Below are positions 13,750 through 16,356 of a DNA stretch of 16,356 bases, one piece after another. Position 1 is the stretch's first letter; every line of letters starts with the position of its first letter. The notes under the pieces were generated by a model, which ran no database searches, was not told the origin of the DNA, and was given only the letters and a program-made list of their open reading frames with translations. Source of the stretch: DATDAW01 sp036524675 (GTDB lineage Bacteria > Verrucomicrobiota > Verrucomicrobiia > Chthoniobacterales > DASVRZ01); assembly GCA_036524675.1 (NCBI GenBank), contig DATDBU010000128.1:1-16356 (forward strand), given 5' to 3'. Made by a program: the position numbers and the translations under genes.

Positions 13750-13769
13750 CATACGCATTTTGCGTTATG
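13750..13769 (+). other. Leader stem-loop before the GH32 gene
   Basis: CATACGCA (13750-13757) pairs with TGCGTTATG (13761-13769) with one bulged T around a TTT loop. The second leader keeps the stem (GCATACGC at 15911 with GCGTTATGC at 15924) although the loop bases differ. A conserved hairpin in the 5' region suggests a regulatory or RNA-stability role; no T-run follows. Confidence 0.35.
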
Positions 13770-13799
13770 GCAGTCGGCCCCCCGTGCACCTCATCCCCC

Positions 13800-15353
13800 A
13801 TGCAAAAATACTTACCCCTCCTCCTGGCGTCAGCTGTTGCGCTGACAGCACCCGCACATGCGGAAATGCGTGATAAGGATCCTAATAAACATCCTGCTCC
13901 CTTGTACGACGAACAGTATCGGCCGCAGTTTCACTATTCGCCGCCCGTAAATTTCATGAACGATCCAAACGGTCTCGTGTACTTTGACGGGACGTATCAC
14001 CTATACTTTCAATACAACGCAACCGGTATTACTGCGGGGAATCAGAATTGGGGCCATGCGACCAGCGCCGATTTGATCCATTGGCAAAACGCAACGCCAT
14101 TCATAGCTATTCCGTCCAACCCCGCGACAAATGACTTCATCTATAGCGGCAGCGCCGTAGTCGATTCTAATAATACTTCCGGATTCTTTAATGGAATTCC
14201 AGGGGGAGGCCTCGTTGCCATTTATACGCTTGCACACTGGCCGGTAGACCAGTGGCAGAACATAGCCTATAGCCTGGACGGGGGGTTCACATACACGAAT
14301 TATACCGGGAATCCTGTTATCAATATAGATGATCCAAATTTCCGCGATCCATTTGTATTTTGGTATCCCGAGACGCAACGCTGGGTCATGGCGATAGCCC
14401 TGTCCAGACAGCATCAGGTCCTGTTCTATGACTCGCCCGATCTGAAGGAGTGGCGTTATCTGAGCAGCTTTGGTCCGGCAGGAACGCCCGGTGTGGATTA
14501 CGAAGTTCCTGCTCTTGTCCACGTTCCCGTGGAAGGTACAAACGAGAAAAAGTGGGTGCTTCTCGTGAGCATCAATCCAGGAGCTCCCCAGGGTGGAAGC
14601 GCGACCCAGTATTTTATCGGAGACTTCGACGGGACGACTTTCACGCCTCAAGACCCCGTGAATCGGTGGATGGAATTCGGAAAGGATGCCTATGCTATGA
14701 TTACGTATAACAATCTGCCGACCGATGACGTTGTTGCGATCACCTGGGTAGGCAATTGGCAATACTCCCAGCAAGTGCCAACCAGTCCTTGGCGCAGTGC
14801 CCAGTCCGTGGCGCGATATTTGACGTTACGCCAGACGGCCGATGAGGGTTTAGTACTGGTCCAGCAACCTATTTCCCTCGCCAGCTTGCGTGACAAGTCG
14901 TTGTTTAATGGACCTGCGCAAATCGGGGAAAAGAACCCTCTCCGGATTCCGCTTAAAAAGAATACTTCCTTCGAGTTCGAAGCAACAATATCGGCGGATG
15001 CGCAGCAAGTGCTAAATATTGACTTGGAGGGCCCTGGTGGCGAAAAGCTTACGATTGGATACGACTGGGGCGGGCGGCATGTTTATGTCAATCGCGGTGA
15101 CACGGAAGGATTTGAGAACCCGTATTTTACGGATAAATTCTCGTCCTTTGTTGCACCGAAGAACGGCCAGATCAAGCTGCACGCACTCGTAGACAGATCT
15201 ATCCTCGAACTGTACGTGAATGATGGGGAACGGGTGGCCACTACCGTTTTCTTCATGGAAAAACCTGCCACAGAACTGCGACTAAGCGCCAGCAACGGAA
15301 CCGTCAACATTCAAAATTTGAGCGCCTACACTATGAAGAGCATTTGGCGATAG
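13800..15353 (+). CDS. Secreted GH32 beta-fructosidase (invertase/levanase type), yeast-invertase-like
   Basis: The 517-residue enzyme should release fructose from sucrose or fructans outside the cytoplasm. A signal peptide (MQKYLPLLLASAV to AHA, residues 1-21) is followed by the five-bladed propeller: NDPNG with nucleophile Asp55, FRDP with Asp183, and EVP with acid/base Glu235; most family members have Cys, not Val, after that Glu. The C-terminal beta-sandwich (about 385-517) includes the LVDRSILELYVNDG motif. Several stretches recall Saccharomyces SUC2: NNTSGFF, SINPGAP, TQYFIGDFDGT, FGKDAYA and PWRSAQS. An upstream in-frame TTG (13746) would spoil the signal peptide. The region is more AT-rich than the metal genes, suggesting separate acquisition. 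Substrate preference cannot be read from sequence alone. Confidence 0.9.
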   Translation: MQKYLPLLLASAVALTAPAHAEMRDKDPNKHPAPLYDEQYRPQFHYSPPVNFMNDPNGLVYFDGTYHLYFQYNATGITAGNQNWGHATSADLIHWQNATPFIAIPSNPATNDFIYSGSAVVDSNNTSGFFNGIPGGGLVAIYTLAHWPVDQWQNIAYSLDGGFTYTNYTGNPVINIDDPNFRDPFVFWYPETQRWVMAIALSRQHQVLFYDSPDLKEWRYLSSFGPAGTPGVDYEVPALVHVPVEGTNEKKWVLLVSINPGAPQGGSATQYFIGDFDGTTFTPQDPVNRWMEFGKDAYAMITYNNLPTDDVVAITWVGNWQYSQQVPTSPWRSAQSVARYLTLRQTADEGLVLVQQPISLASLRDKSLFNGPAQIGEKNPLRIPLKKNTSFEFEATISADAQQVLNIDLEGPGGEKLTIGYDWGGRHVYVNRGDTEGFENPYFTDKFSSFVAPKNGQIKLHALVDRSILELYVNDGERVATTVFFMEKPATELRLSASNGTVNIQNLSAYTMKSIWR

Positions 15354-15461
15354 CATGATAGGTTTGGTATCCAGCGACAGCTATTACCTCATTCAGCGAA
15401 AGTTATAATTCCTCTATTTGTGGGGACTATTCCTTGTTTTTAATATTGTTAGAAGCCGCTT

Positions 15462-15497
15462 GCGGGGTTTGCCCCGCCGGCGGCACCCTTCGGCGGG
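15462..15497. repeat. GC-rich palindromic element with two competing stems
   Basis: GCGGGG (15462-15467) pairs with CCCCGC (15472-15477), while CCCGCCG (15473-15479) pairs instead with CGGCGGG (15491-15497); the two stems are mutually exclusive. The 17-bp core GCGGGGTTTGCCCCGCC recurs with two changes at 16326-16342. It resembles REP-type intergenic elements. Confidence 0.5.
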
Positions 15498-15527
15498 CCT
15501 GCGGCCAATCGATCTCGCTCTGTTTGG

Positions 15528-15600
15528 TTCCTCCCGGGTTTGCTGCACGTAACCCAGATAATCGGCGATAATCACCTCGTGGCGCTCACTTTCTTCAAGC
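15528..15600 (-). pseudogene. IstB-like (IS21 helper ATPase) fragment
   Basis: On the minus strand the frame reads SPLEESERHEVIIADYLGY then VQQTREE, closely resembling the Walker B segment of IstB helper proteins, which typically reads like IIADDLGYVQQSREE. The key second Asp is Tyr here, and the surrounding residues do not continue the family: upstream and downstream parts are unrelated. Only about 25 residues remain, so this is at most a relic of an IS21-family element between the duplicated units. Confidence 0.45.
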
Positions 15601-15664
15601 GGGCTTCCAGTTTGACTTCCGCTTGGCTTCAAGGAGCCGTCGGATGAGTTTGTAGCTAGGATCA

Positions 15665-15724
15665 GTACGGCCCGGACGCCGGGTTCCATTGCCCTACGCG
15701 GCACAGTCGACTTACCTATATTAG
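15665..15724 (+). pseudogene. Duplicated 3' tail of the small lipoprotein gene
   Basis: The tail reads VRPGRRVPLPYAAQSTYLY followed by TAG, matching the last codons of the intact gene (IRDGRRIPSPYAAQPAYIY) in the same frame at an offset of 2159 bp. Upstream the similarity stops and a TAG interrupts the frame, so there is no start. It marks the left edge of the second duplication unit. Confidence 0.65.
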
Positions 15725-15883
15725 ACCGGTTGACTGGTTGAAAATGGCCGCAGACGCGCACTATGCCAGTAGATGATTATCGGGAAAACAAAATAACATT
15801 TCACGTCGTATTGGTTGCCTCTCCCTTGAAGTTTATGCACTATGCCCGCGGACCTTGGCAATCACCTTACGTCTCTCCTGAGG

Positions 15884-15900
15884 GTTCATAAATCATGAAC
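15884..15900. promoter_or_regulatory. Palindromic operator candidate upstream of the truncated GH32 gene
   Basis: GTTCATAA and TCATGAAC around a central A keep 7 of 8 arm pairs of the site at 13722-13738. Flanking GGACCTTGGCA repeats at 15850 and 15903 keep the 53-bp spacing. Confidence 0.45.
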
Positions 15901-15965
15901 GAGGACCTTGGCATACGCCCTATGCGTTATGCTTTTCGGTTTCCTTGCACACCAACAAACACCCC

Positions 15966-16232
15966 ATGCAAAAACACCTACCCCTCCTCCTGGCGTCAGC
16001 TATGATGCTGACAGCCTCTGCAAACGCTGAAAAGCCTAAGGATACTAACAAACCCTCTGCTCCTTTGTACGACGAAGAGTATCGGCCGCAGTTCCATTTT
16101 TCACCGCCGAGCCATTTCATGAATGATCCAAACGGTCTCGTTTACTTCAAGGGGACCTACCACCTTTACTTCCAGTACAATCCTTTCGGTCTGGGCCTGA
16201 ACTGGGGTCATGCCAGAATGGCGCTAAGATAA
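15966..16232 (+). pseudogene. Truncated second GH32 beta-fructosidase gene
   Basis: The ATG at 15966 begins MQKHLPLLLASAMMLTASANA, a signal peptide nearly identical to that of the intact copy. It is followed by APLYDEEYRPQFHFSPP and the catalytic NDPNG, then YHLYFQYNPFGLG and NWGHA. After that the frame reads only RMALR and stops, where the intact gene continues for over 400 residues. FRDP and the acid/base Glu are missing, so the product cannot be active. The break at 16214-16215 looks like an insertion or deletion junction rather than point decay, since the preceding frame is clean. Confidence 0.85.
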
Positions 16233-16356
16233 GGCAGGTTTGGGACGGTTTCTGTGATTGGGGACGACCATTTCGTGTCGTGGTTTCATGAGGAGAAGAT
16301 AGTTTTTTGGGCGTCGTTTTTTGGCGCGGGGTTCGACCCGCCCCGGACGCAGGGGC
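16215..16356 (+). other. Sequence of unknown origin after the GH32 break, with a partial open frame
   Basis: This 142-bp end replaces the expected GH32 sequence. From a GTG at 16254 a frame stays open to the window edge and includes DDHFVSWFHEEKIVFWASFF, then GAGFDPPRTQG; I recognise no family. It also holds the second copy of the GC-rich palindrome core (16326-16342). It may be the end of an inserted mobile element, but I cannot identify a terminal inverted repeat without the other end. Confidence 0.3.

Larger units (their letters stand above)
13506..14059 (+). repeat. Upstream copy of a long direct duplication (lipoprotein tail, leader, GH32 5' end)
   Basis: This segment aligns with 15665-16214. 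From 13506 to the lipoprotein stop the offset is exactly 2159 bp with no gaps; small indels appear in the leader and gene. Roughly four of five bases agree by eye in the leader. The duplication is therefore old enough to have diverged. It includes the 3' end of the lipoprotein gene, the whole 234-bp leader and the first part of the GH32 gene. Confidence 0.85.
15354..15664. other. Intergenic region between the GH32 copies with mobile-element debris
   Basis: No intact gene is present. It contains a palindromic GC-rich element (15462-15497) and a short IstB-like fragment on the minus strand (15528-15600). The rest shows no recognisable feature, and the GH32 gene has no visible terminator after its stop. 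Confidence 0.5.
15665..16214 (+). repeat. Downstream copy of the direct duplication
   Basis: This segment aligns with 13506-14059 and covers the lipoprotein tail, the leader with its palindrome and hairpin, and the first 83 codons of a GH32 gene. The similarity ends abruptly after the NWGHA codons at 16214. Confidence 0.85.

Noticed and set aside
15414..15761. Complete 115-codon minus-strand gene
   Set aside because: It crosses the duplicated lipoprotein tail and a palindromic element; only the short IstB-like part looks like protein-coding sequence.
16326..16342. T-arm of a tRNA at the right end (GGGTTCGACCC)
   Set aside because: No matching anticodon or D arms upstream, and the motif is better explained as a copy of the palindrome at 15462.

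Overview
The window looks like accessory DNA from a Gram-negative bacterium: it encodes an outer-membrane factor, a periplasmic adaptor, an RND pump and several signal peptides. Most of it is GC-rich, but the last 3 kb is visibly more AT-rich. Many starts lack a clear Shine-Dalgarno sequence. I lean weakly toward Verrucomicrobiota or a similar phylum, but nothing here proves the taxon.

Positions 1-7900 form a metal-efflux island. A truncated rcnA (minus strand, running off the left edge) is divergent from a CsoR/RcnR-family repressor whose ligand pattern matches that reported for the nickel sensor InrS. A GGGG-TATA-CCCC palindrome lies between them. After a likely terminator, a long plus-strand gene string follows: a MerC-like membrane protein fused to a GDCCVxC domain, a small secreted Cys/His-rich protein, a CzcC-like outer-membrane factor, a CzcB-like adaptor with a His-rich tail and C-terminal membrane helix, a CzcA/NrsA-like RND pump, and a small periplasmic protein ending in a Cys cluster. 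The CzcCBA genes overlap, which suggests one translationally coupled operon.

Positions 7900-11728 start with about 630 bp lacking a convincing large gene. That stretch holds a 21-bp tandem repeat and short ORFs, the last overlapping the next start codon. A Zn/Cd/Pb-type P1B ATPase (ZntA/CadA), a TPMT-like methyltransferase and a frameshifted YnfA/UPF0060 membrane protein follow.

Positions 11729-13208 hold two convergent vapBC toxin-antitoxin modules. In the first, vapB carries a single-base frameshift while vapC is intact, and a clear inverted-repeat operator precedes it. The second (minus strand) looks intact.

Positions 13209-16356 hold a small lipoprotein gene and a secreted GH32 beta-fructosidase whose middle region resembles yeast invertases. 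This unit (lipoprotein 3' end, leader, GH32 5' end) is repeated 2159 bp downstream. There the lipoprotein is only a tail and the GH32 gene breaks off after the NWGHA motif. Between the copies lie an IstB-like (IS21) remnant and a palindromic element that recurs at the right end. The region reads as repeatedly rearranged, horizontally acquired DNA.
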